Shown piece after piece: positions 35,901-47,900 of a stretch of DNA of 64,000 nucleotides. The position numbers were made by a program, and so were the translations under genes. The DNA is from Mytilisepta virgata (Eukaryota > Mollusca > Bivalvia > Mytilida > Mytilidae), in contig CM051521.1 in assembly GCA_028015205.1 (NCBI GenBank), positions 72,214,314 to 72,278,313 on the forward strand, written 5' to 3'. A model generated the notes under the pieces. The model saw nothing but the letters and a program-made list of their open reading frames with translations. It searched no databases and had not been told where the DNA came from. The number at the start of each line of letters is the position of its first letter. Position 1 is the first letter of the stretch.

Positions 35901-38900
35901 CTATGTATTTAACAGATTGTGTCTTATATTTTGTAGAAAATATTTTTTTGCTTGTGTCAATTTAATACAAAGCGATAATCCGATATGTAGGGTATTTTTG
36001 GTAACTGAATGGGTAGTTATTATAAGTAAGTCTTAAGAGGACACATACCAGGCTATGGTCTGATAGATTTTGAAGGTCATAAGAAAACATTTAGAAAATG
36101 GCCCAAGATTTAAAAAAAGGCCACGGGAAAGTGGCCCCACTCTTTAACATTTAAACACATGAAGATGATATTTCCAAAATGTTATATTTAAAGAGCTTCT
36201 GATTGAACTAGGAGGGTTTCGTATGTTGCTTATTTTTTAAAGACAAATCCCTCTATTCAGATCTGCCAATAATATCTTCTTTAAATTTTTTTCCCACTTT
36301 AGCCTAAGTAAAAGCTTTAAAATCGGCCAATAAAAAAATGGGATCACCGACCTCGTTTTCGATCTATAACGCCATCTTTTTCACAAAATTTAGAAATCGG
36401 AACTTGTAGTTATTTACAGTTTAATTTTTTATAAAATGTCCTAATCACATGAAATTGGTTTGTTTTGTTAACGATATTGTTTGTAGAATTTATATTATTC
36501 GTATTATCATCTTCTGAGGAACAGATGATGACGATATGTTGCTAGAAACATTTTCCCGCCTTTTTTGGATAAAATATCTATTTAAAATCCAGTATTGTAA
36601 AAAATTGACCAATTTTTTTTCTATAATAATTACATAGAATATTCATTTTTGATTATTAAACAAAATGAAAAATAAAAACGTGGGGTCACCGTACTCTAAA
36701 AAGAGATATTTCAAAGAAAAGGCATTAAAATTGAAATGGCGGGAAATTATTGCGCCAATTCTGAAAGCAACGTCTTTTAAACGTTAGACAGAGTGGGTAA
36801 TGTTTTCACGGGTTATATGGACTATTATTAATTAACTACTGTGTTATTTGTTAAATAACAGTTAATCTGTCAATACAATACAGATAATCGAACAAGGCCA
36901 ATATAGAAAAACTCGGCCAATACGAACTTTCGGTCTGTATTGGCCGAGTTTTCCCGTATTGGCCGACATCCGGGGATTTTCGCACATGCAAATCTATAGG
37001 GACGTCGCACTGTTGGACGATTGTGCAAAAAGCTACTTAAATTTTTTTAACTATTCATTTTTTACCCCTCTTGTGACCATTCATTTTACTTATTTCAAAA
37101 AGTTTAACTAGAAAATAGATGATTTTTTTTTTCATTCTTTACAAAAAGTATACGTTGGTGCATAAGATTCCCTTGAGCTCTTAGAGAATTGTGGTTCAAT
37201 TTCACAGACTATATTTAAAAGATAATTCTATGTAATGTTTATGAAAAGTTAATTAATAAAGATATTATTAATTGACAATTTGCGTATTGGCTGAGTTATT
37301 GGTTCTCGGCCTGCTGTATTGGCCTTCGGCTTCGCCTTCTGCCAATACAGCAAGCCTCGGACCAATAACTAAGCCAATACGGAAATTGTTAATTAATAAT
37401 ATCATAATATAAGTCTACGGACGCCGACGATGACGACGACGACAGGCTTATAACATAATACGACCACAAATATTTGCGGTCGTATAAAGATGAACTGGAT
37501 ATATTCAGAATTATAAGTGAACATATAGTAAGTGTACTGATTCTAGCTAGATACATGTATCCGTCAGTTATAAAAGAATTTCATATGTTAAATGATTTAT
37601 TTAAATGATCTCGGGTGTACCATATTTACAGTTTTTATTTTCTTTTATTTTTTAATGAAAAGTAATGAAATGTTATTGATACTAACACCAAAAAAATGTA
37701 AGAGAGTTAGTGGTAAGGAGTATGCAGTACGACATTAAAAATTGAATTTCCGTCCAGATAACGATAAGGATAAAGATTAACGAGAAAAATCTATTAGTCA
37801 AAATAAAGCTAGCGGTTGCATTAGATAATAATAATTATAATATTTATTATAATTTATAATAATAATAATTAAAAAATACAATAAAACGTTGATTTCATGT
37901 TCACTAATTATACTTTAGGACCTGAGATATATGAAAATTATGTGCATATAGTCCATACCGGATAATTTTTGTTGATATTTATTTTATTTTAAAAGTTTAA
38001 GACACATATGATTAAATACGGTGCATTTCTATCTTAAAAATCGTTTAACGTTAACTTTTGTGAACCGTCCATTGATTCCAGTCGTCTTTCTCTTTCCTTT
38101 GATTAACGTCAGAAATTCGCGGAAATCGCGACGTCACAAGCCAAATACGGCATAAAACCGTTGCGCTGCTCTATGCGCAAAAACAATAGAGGGATTTGTC
38201 TTTAAATTTAAATTTATTTGTAAAATAAACTTCCTGCTTTACGATGCCTATCTGGACATTAAATTTATAGTTAAGATTAACATTTTGTTTAATTTCAGGG
38301 AGCATGCCTTCTACAAAGCCTCCGGTAAGTGAATCGTTTCAATATATTAGGTTCGATTGAAAAACTGTAAATCGGAGAATTCGTCCTTTTCCATAAACTA
38401 AATATCGGAAGGAGGGGGGGGGGGGGGGTTCAGATAATCAAAATTTCGTGTAAAACGTTTTAGGTAAAATATATTGAACAATGAAAAAGTTATTTGTTTA
38501 ATCTGAGTCGGTTTAAACATGGTGTAAATTCTAACAGATTTTATAATGAATAGTTGGAATATTTTCTCCGTGATTTTTAGTCGAGTTTCACTCGGCCATT
38601 ACTTTGATGAAAGTCGGACAGGCGGTCGTCCTCAATTCGTTTTTGGGTGGTATCTTTAGATTTCCCAACCAATTGACACAAAATTTTGATTTTGGATTTA
38701 GTTTTTGGGAAAGACTTGAATTTTTAGCTAAGGTCCATGTGAGCTATTGCCATCACACGGTGTGTTTCGTCCGAAGACTTTTGCATTATAATCGTCTCTT
38801 TCTATAAAAACTAGGCCAATTGGGACTAAATTTTGGTGGAATGGTCCTTGGCTGGTCCCCTTCCAAAGATTTGTCCTCCATCACCGACTCCCAACTGACA

Positions 38901-41900
38901 TACACTCTGCTGTTACTAAAATCAGAAAAAGGGGTGATTTTTAAAAATCTTCTCTACAATTACACAGTGAGATGAAATCAAACCTGGCAGCGATCCTTAG
39001 CTGATCCTCTTTTAGAATTGTGTCCGATGACCCAGACTGTCAACCAAGATGGCCTTCATAGCCGAACTTTGTTTTTCATAGGACCGTATAGAAAAAATCA
39101 TTTGAAAATCTTTTTGTCTGAAAACACTGAGCCAATTGGAAGCAGACTTGGCATGTAGTCTTATGATCCGGACTGTGAACAAAGAGGACCACCGCAGCCA
39201 AACTTTGCTTGACAAATAACCCTATAAAAATCTTTTTGTCTGAAATAGTTTAATCACTGGGCCAATTGGAACCAGACTTAGAAGCAATGGTCATCAGATT
39301 ATTTTTTTTCAGATTTGGGTCTGATGACCCAGAATGTCAACCAAATTGGCCGCCACAGCTGAACTTAGTTTAACATTGGACCCTATAGGAAAACTGATGT
39401 AATCTTGTCTCAAACCACTTGTAACAAGACTTGGCAGGAATGTTCCTAAGATGGTCTGCCTTTAGAAATGTGTCTAATGATCTTGATTGTCAACAAAGAT
39501 GGCCGTCACATCTGAACTTAGTTTAACATAGGACCCTGTAAAAAATACATTAAAAAATTTTCTTGTCTGAAACCACTGGCCACTTGGAACCATACTTGGT
39601 AGCAATTGTCCTTAGGTGGTCCTATATCCGAATTGTGTCCACAGGACGTACTTTTCATTCTTTAGTGACTCCATTAAATTTATAGTGTTTGGGTACTTAT
39701 GTCATAAACGGAATTTAGTACTGTTGATTTATTATTTTTAATGGGTAAACGTTACTGTAAGCAGGATATTTTATGAACTTTCATATATTTAAAATAATTC
39801 TCAAAACTATTTCCCGCTATAAATAATAGATGGGGATTCGGTGTGCATGAGGACGGGACATCCGTGTCTTACAGATATACAATCTCTAGTTTATAATTGT
39901 GACTGATGACTCTGACCACCTACCAAGGAGATCCCACACCAGAAGTTATTTTAACACTGAACCCATGTAGACAATTCGCCCAAAATTCTAACCTGAAAAT
40001 ACTGCGTAAAATGGAACGGAACTTGGCAGCAATGTGCTTTACAAAGGCTTGGAAAATTCAATTCATCAACTTGATCCACTTGAAACAAATTCTGGCAGCA
40101 CTGGGGTTTACATGTAAAGGATCCAGAAAATAAACCTGACACTGATCCTAATCACCAATCAACTAATCTTTACTGCTTTTATGGCCGTTGATCAGCGAAT
40201 TGAATTCAGCCTATCAGGTTAGCGATACAAGCTCTTGGGAGCCTTTAGTTACTCAGAAATCTCAGAGCTTACAATAACTTCAGTTTGCCTCTGTCGATTT
40301 TTACCAAACTTCAATAAGTTATTAAGAAATATGAGGCTCAATAGTCTATTTATTTTTGTGTCAGTTGGTGACAGATTTTAATAATTGGCAATACCTTTAG
40401 TCTGCCTCTGCAATATATATTCATTTTGGAATTAGTCAGTGACATACTGTTTTTGGAAAACACACAGGGATAGCAATTCCAAATTGTTGGTTATATATAG
40501 GACAATTTAATATAGTCTTTGAAAGAACAGATAATAATGACAGTATTATTATTTTAGTACGAGAAAGCTAAGGGCGAAGTGTACGTCATCATGAGGTTCA
40601 AGAAAGACGTAACAGAGATTGTGCGAACAGCTTGTTTTAGAGAGAAAAAAGTCATCGAAAATTACGATGGACAAGTTTTGGGAATTGCAAACGGGGTAAG
40701 TTTTCTGTCATGTAACTTGGTATTGACTGCAGTACCCATTAAATAAAAGATATGTAAGTTTATATATCTCCCAGATGGCTTGTGACAAAAACAAATATAA
40801 AACATACAAGAATTAAATGTTTTCTCCGTTTTCTGTATTTCCTATGTGTAAATTGATTTTATTTGTTTTCTCGGAAAATTAGAAGACGATATTTGGTTTG
40901 TCGAACTGTTTTTAATTTTTTAATTTTTTTTCGCAGAAAAATGTGTAAAAGAACGTCAAAATATCTTTTTTCAGCTCCTAAATACAACAATAAAGTAACG
41001 TTATTTACTTCCTCGGGGTTAAATTTTTAAGGAGTACATACCAGTGAAATATTCTCAAAATGTTCCTTACATATTTCCATTTAGCAAGTTATAAGAACGA
41101 ATTGTAGGGTTTTAGGTGACCCGACCAAAGGATTGGTGTCAGTCATTCGTTATTTTTTCACCCTAGATAAGTATTTACCAAAACTTGGCAGATATATTCC
41201 CTATAATGTCTTTCCCAATTTTTTTTACTTTCGTGCCAATTGGTCAAGAAACATGGCCTCCTGAGAACATTCTAATTTCTGATTGGCTAAACTTGGAAAA
41301 AATTCTTCATATGAATTATTTATACCAGATTGAACCCAAACTTTACAAACATAAATGTCCTTAACAAGTGTTACTTTGGCGAACGATCATTGTTCATCAA
41401 CTGTGGTGTTTAGAGCAAATCGTCTGGGTAAACACATTTCCTTGGTATCCCCTTGTGGAGTTAATACATGTTATGGCGAAATGACCTCCCTCTTCCCAAG
41501 CAACTCTAAAAATGAATCAGTGGTTTGTTATTTGGCTGTTGTGTTTCTGGCATATTGTAAGACAAAAAAAAAAAAGAAATGGATAGCTTATATACAAAGT
41601 TTATTAAAACGAAAGTTAAACGCATCTTATGGAAAAAGTCTCTTTGACACATTCCCCGTTTCCATTCTCTATTATATTGCATCTTGAAAAAAAAAAACGT
41701 TTCTACAAGAAATGAACAGCGAAATGAAATTTGACAATGTTCTTTTGTGAAGAATTAAAGTTGAAAGTAAAAACTGATAAGATGACTTCCCTTACACCTA
41801 TAAAATGTGGTTAAAAGTTATAAATTATTGAATAAAAATTGTTAACTAGTAATTCAGGGGTCTCGGTGTCCTAGTGGTCTAGGTAGTCCGTCATGACTAC

Positions 41901-44900
41901 TAATGATCTAGCCTGTCAACACTGAGGTTGTGAGTTCGAATCTCACCTGTGGTGGAGTGTGTTCGACTCCAATATTTATTGCCAATTTTCTTACCGGAGG
42001 TCGGTTGTTCTTTCCGGGTACTCCGGGTTCCTCTACCAATAAAAACTGGCCACCGCCAAAAAGTGCTGAAAACGACGTAAAATCCCAACTAAACAAATAA
42101 AAACTAGTAATTCATAAATGTTGTTAAAATTCAGTTCTGACGAAATGAAAATGGATAACATTTTGCGGCTTTTTTGGGGGGGATTGAAAAATATTATATA
42201 TATATGCATTTTCGTGCTATCCTTTTTGTTTTTCCATTCAGTTAGTTATTTAAGAAAACTTCAGTATCACTTCATGACCCCCTGAAAAACCTCCTACCCC
42301 CTTGCTGATAAATAACGAAAATCTCCTTTTTGTTGTTCGAAAATCCAAGATGACTGTCCTGTCGAAATGTATATAAAAAAAATCTGATAGTTATGTGGAT
42401 GAAAATAATTTATATTACTTTTGTACCTTTCTACTAAAAAAACATGGCCGCCAACCCCCAAATTGAGCTTTTCTGATTGGTTTAATTTCCAAGATATTCT
42501 TTTCTAAAACTACTTGACCCATCAATTTTAAAATTGCCATGAATGTTAATTATAAGGTACTACACAAGTACAGTACTGACGGATTATTTTTTAATGTCCA
42601 GTAGCAATTATCACATCTGTTGATATGATATGTACATATTATCAGGTTTTCTGCAAACGTATATCGTAAAATATCAGCCGCGAGACACAATGTGAAGCTT
42701 TTTCGGCGAGTGAGCGTAGCGAACGAGCCAAAAAGCTTCATATTGTGTCGAGTGGCTTATATTTTACAATATTTGTTTGAAGAAAACTTGATGATAAATT
42801 TATCGTATTGTTTACTAGCAATCTTAATGGAATTTCTTACTTTCCAATGGCCATCCGCCTATAACCGGATGTTTTCCTGATATATTCGGGTCAACGTTGG
42901 GTCAAACATTATGACGTCGCTGATATATTCGGGTATTACATTAAAGTACAAAGAGCAATTTTTAAATGGGATTTCAAAGAGTTTCCAATGAGTTACTAGT
43001 ACTTAATATAACTGAGGAATTATCTTTATTTCCTAAAAACCTCATATATTGAGATGTTTGTAACTCTTCCAAATTTTTTTTAGAGTAGGTGTGTAACCTA
43101 ATACTGTAACAAAATTTAGTTAGTAAATGTAACATTTAGCTCTTTTTATCTGCTCTAGGTAACTATATATGAAGGAAACTGTTGGCCAGCAGACCAAGCC
43201 ATGCTAGTTCTCCAGTTCAGTAGCCAAAAGAAAGCCAATTTATGGTTGGATAGCGACCGAAAGTTCCGAGACAAAGAATGGCCGTCACCATCATCTGGTC
43301 TAGACATAGTGATGTTACCCTTAATATATAAACCACCAAAAAGTAAGTTTTATTCATAGAAAATACGTACACAGGAAATTATTTAGTTTGCTGTGTTCGT
43401 CATTCTTGGCTTTAGGGGGAGCATATATAATGTAGGATACGTTGGAAAATCGTAGGCGATAAAGATGCAGAAAATATTTAAACGAAATTAACAGTCATAA
43501 TTTATTAAACAAGTGGCAGCCAAGTATAGAAAAAAGAAGGAAATCTTCCCTTTTCTTAGTTAGACATATAGTTAGGTTCGTTAGATTGTTCATAAAGGTG
43601 TCAAACTCGTATATATTCAAGACTAAGAAATATGAATTTTTATTTATATGAACAATATGTATTCTTTTTTTCAGCTGCCCTTACATTTCAGATGATAGAA
43701 TTGGGCGATATTTTAGATGATAAATTCCAAGATGAATATCTTTGCAAGGTAACACCCATCATGGACAAGTGCTTGATCAAACATGGTGTTGCTGCCACAT
43801 ATAAAGTTCAGAATGTGAGAAACGGATGGGTTGGGAATGGAAATTACTTTGTACTAAACGCATATGATTCATCCAAGGACTTTGACGCATTCTATTATTC
43901 TGGTAAGATTTTTTTCACAGGTAGATGCTACTATGATCTTACAAAAAGACAACTTCTGTTTTTTAATAAAATATCTGTGCATAACATTATTTTAAAGGAT
44001 AATCTAAAGTTGGGTAAGATTTTTTTACAGACGCTTACACTCATGACCTTACAAAAAGGTTAGCTTGTGTGGGCATGTACCGGTAGATTGAGAAACAGAA
44101 GTACACAGGACAAAGATATGTACAATAAGGTCTTAACTCTACACTACACTCTCAGATGCAAAATCTATTTCTTCTTACAAGGGTGCAAAAAGGGAACCTC
44201 AAGGAAATGATGAAGGAACTAGTTAAGTTGTATGTAATATGATGTCTTTTTGTTAAATACAACGTAAACAGGGTGTCAGTCCTCATAAAGTAAGATTCTA
44301 AGTTCAATATGTTTTACTTTTGGAAACTATTTCTTAATAAAGTACGTTGCACCGAACTGAGTCTCTCAGTTTTTGATCAATAACAATCGTTTGAAGGCTT
44401 TGTGTGAAAAAATGTGAACAAATTTCTGAAAACGGAGGTTTAGCCGTCCATTTTGCTGAAATAGTATACATTATTGTTTAGGGGCCAGCTGAAGCCCGCC
44501 TCCGGTTGCGGGATTTTCTCGCTGCGTTGAAGACCCATGGGTAGCCTTGAACTGTTTTCTGCTCTTTGGTCGGGTTGTTGTCTCTTTGACACATTCCTCA
44601 TTTCAATTCTCTATTCTATTACTCATTTTCACACTTTGTTTTCTGCTCTTTGGTCGGGTTGTTGTCTCTTTGACACATTCCCCATTTCAATTCTCTATTC
44701 TATTACTCATTTGCACGCTTTGTTTTCTGCTCTTTGGTCGGGTTGTTGTCTCTTTGACACATTCCCCATTTCAATTCTCTATTCTATTACTCATTTTCAC
44801 GCTAGTCAAAGATTGGCCTATGTTTATAAATCTTTAAATAAGTATTGGACAACAGAATACAATTATCCTTTGTTATAGTTATTAAAGAGGTATCTAACAG

Positions 44901-47900
44901 GTATATATGTGAAAAGAGGGGTCTTTTTTATCAATTCTGAATCATTATTGCGAAATAATAAAAGTTTCATGTAGATTATCATTCAATTAGATTTGAATTA
45001 ATAAAGCAAACTTATATTAAGCATCTATAGAAGTAAACTGTTCCAAACCCCATTTTGGTTTTAATTTTTAATTGAATTTTCACTATTATTGCCAGTTTAT
45101 TTGGTTGTACTATGATAAAAAATACAGGTAGAATGATTAAAGTAATGTTATAAGGAAAATACACTTTGCAATATTTCTTCCATAACCAAAAAAAAAATAA
45201 GAAATAATTCATGACAGCCACATATTCGTTGGAGATTTTTATTTGGTAAACTATTTGAGCAAAATTTTATCCCGAGCGTAAGCGAGCGGTAAAATTTAAG
45301 CAAATAATGTTACTCATATTAAAATCTAATACGAATATTTGGCTCTCATGAATTAGTTCGATTCTCATATGAAAAAAACGGAAATAAGGTAAACGAAGTG
45401 TTTCTGCAAAGCCTTTTGTGTGACAGCTATTTTGATGTTGGAACCTCTGAAAAAGAAATCGAAAACGGTAGAAAAGTAAACAGTAAATTTGATAGCAATA
45501 AAAGTTACTTTTCATTTGATTTTATTGTACTGAGGATAAAAAAATGTAGTGTTTCCCCGTCATGAAATTCCATCTGGTGACATTCAAAAGAATGGCATTG
45601 TAATTTTGACTATGAGTCAGGCGCAAGCAACCCATAATAAATTTTAATACATATTTTTTTGCGAAGGGAAAGAAGCGCACCATATTAGAATAATGATTTA
45701 AGAACAAACTTGACTTTTTAAAAAATCGCACAACGTGACAACATTACAAATCGCTCGATGATGTACAGATCTTCCGTATAGAGTGATTATTATATTTTAA
45801 AGAAGGGTGGAAATAGGAGATTTGAAAAAAAAATCCACGTGTCAAGATTTGGGGAAACAGCCTATGCTTAAAATGTTATCAAAAGTTTTCGACTATAATC
45901 AAACACTCGTAAAACTTTTTTGTAAAATTACGCGTCCATTACTACAAAACATATATATAATTCAGGATTCGTGGTAAATGCGGAAAAAAATAAATCCAGG
46001 ATCCTGGTCGCTCCATTATGTAATAGTCTTAATTTATGAAATATTTTCATAACAAACTTATGAAAAAGCAACAATAACGTGAAAATGTGTATATGTCAAA
46101 AAATTTGTATTAGCTGATCCATGCATCTTTGAATAATGGATCGTTCCAACCGTAAACCGTTAGAAAGTTGAACTTTATATTGTATACTGCAAAATTGGGT
46201 GGGTATAGGATAAAACGCAAACGGGTAACAGTTACCGGTAGTTCTGGACAACACATTTATCCAATTTGTACGAAAGAATGTTGCTATAGTTGGCACTGAG
46301 TGTCAAAAATGTGAGAGACTCAGTTCCGTGCAACGCACTTTAGGTGTTTTTCATTTTTTTCTATCTATAAGATAATTAGTTTTTCAAATATAGAGGGGCC
46401 TCGGTGGCCGAGTGGTCTAGGTAGTTCGTCATGACTCCTAAAGATCACTAGCCTGTCAACGCTGAGGTTGTGAGTTTGAATCTCACCGGGTGCGGGGTGT
46501 GTTCGACTCCAATCTCAATTGACAAGGATTGCCAATTTTCCTACCGAAGGTCGGTGGTTTTCTCCGGGTACTCCGGCTTCCTCCACCAATAAAAAGTCGC
46601 CGCTGCGAAATAGCCAAATGTGCTGAAAACGGCGTAAAACCCCAAACTAAACAAACAAACAATCAAATATAGAAATTCTTGGTGCCCTTAATCAACTTTC
46701 AAAATATTGAATTAACCTGAGCTTTGCAGATGGACAGTATGAACTTTTGTCATCACATGGCGTTTGCCGTCCGTCAAATTTTCACATTTTTATCATCTTT
46801 TTTTTTAAAACTTGGGGACACAATTTAACTTGACGGAGATAAAGTACTTTCTTGGTTTTGTTACTTTGGTGCCGATTGGTAAAGTTTTATAGCTGCCATG
46901 ACCAATTTTAAATTCTGATTGGGTAAGCTATGAAAAACTTTTTTCTCAAGAATGATCGATCATATGTTTCTATTTATATAAAGGTCTTTAAAAAGAGTTG
47001 CCACTTTGGTGCCGATCGGTAATCCAAGATGGCTGCATGTGTCGGACTGAGTGAAGATAAGACCCTATGGGAAATACTTCAAATTTTTTATGAGAAGAAC
47101 AATTAAATATATTGATACCAATTTTGTCGGCAATGCTACATATGAGGAACAGAATAAATTTGTTACTTTGGGGCCATTCTGATAAACATGGCTGTCATTC
47201 CCTAAATGATAGATTAAGTTTCAATAGTCTTCCTTTCCGAAACCACCCATTGACGAGTGTCATGAATATCGTTGCGATGTATTTTCCAAGTGTTGTGACT
47301 TTGTTGTCGATTGGAATTCCACTATAGCTGACAGCATCAGACTAAGTTGACATTGGAACCTATGGGAAATGTATTTAAAATTCTTGTAAAGAAAAAGTAT
47401 TAAAGTGATACCGAACTTCATGTACATGTGAGAACCCGACTAACCATTCGTTGTGTCGTTTTGCAAATTACATGGCTACCATGCCCTTTTTAAGGGCTTT
47501 TCTAATTTGGTAAAGTTTAAAGATTTTCTTCTCTGAACCTGTACTTGTCCGATTGGATTGAAACTTTTATGAATTATCTTTGTAAGATACTTTCTTAGTG
47601 TTGTTACTTTTATTAATTTAAGATACTGCAGAACTTAGTAAACATTGACCACAGGAGTTTCTCTAATTTTCAGCCAATTTAACAGTCTCTCGACCCGTGT
47701 TGGAAAAATTGATAATCTCACTAGTGAGGTTTTTGTTCTCGGAATATGATTGGTCTTCAAACAGTTTCCTAAGTTACATATAAACCAACGCGATCCTATC
47801 GTCTGCTTTGTAATAAAAGATGTTCGTAAACGAGTTTTTGAAATCGGAAAAAAAATCCGACTTGTCTGCTTGTCCTTTCTGTCCGCCATTGTGACAGCTG

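Larger units (their letters stand above)
29908..38298. other. Intron 1 of the two-domain gene (8.4 kb)
   Basis: It contains the family C repeat at 30985-31960, a spread-out interspersed repeat around 33990-34290, and four fold-back palindromes (35489, 35751, 36896, 37261), plus C and AT homopolymer tracts. The 115- and 108-codon opposed open frames at 32224-32647 have no recognisable domain. One includes a C-run that would encode polyproline, so I treat them as chance. Confidence 0.6.
44338..46342. mobile_element. Candidate non-autonomous DNA transposon with ~38-bp terminal inverted repeats
   Basis: Left arm AAAGTACGTTGCACCGAACT then GAGTCTCTCA (44338-44376). The right arm is its complement (TGAGAGACTCAGTTCCGTGC then AACGCACTTT, about 46304-46342), with about two mismatches. 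The inside has no transposase; it contains the 84-bp tandem repeat and a small palindrome. No clear target-site duplication was seen. Confidence 0.5.

Noticed and set aside
41355..41687. 110-codon plus-strand open frame
   Set aside because: It spans an interspersed repeat fragment, an A-run and a piece of the 84-bp repeat.
44537..44878. Repeat-rich plus-strand open frames of ~113 and ~96 codons
   Set aside because: Two frames are open only because the 84-bp tandem unit is divisible by three; the DNA is a common non-coding repeat.
46395..46480. Functional tRNA gene
   Set aside because: The tRNA-like head is continuous with a SINE core and A-rich tail and has target duplications; the B box is altered and no complete cloverleaf was confirmed.
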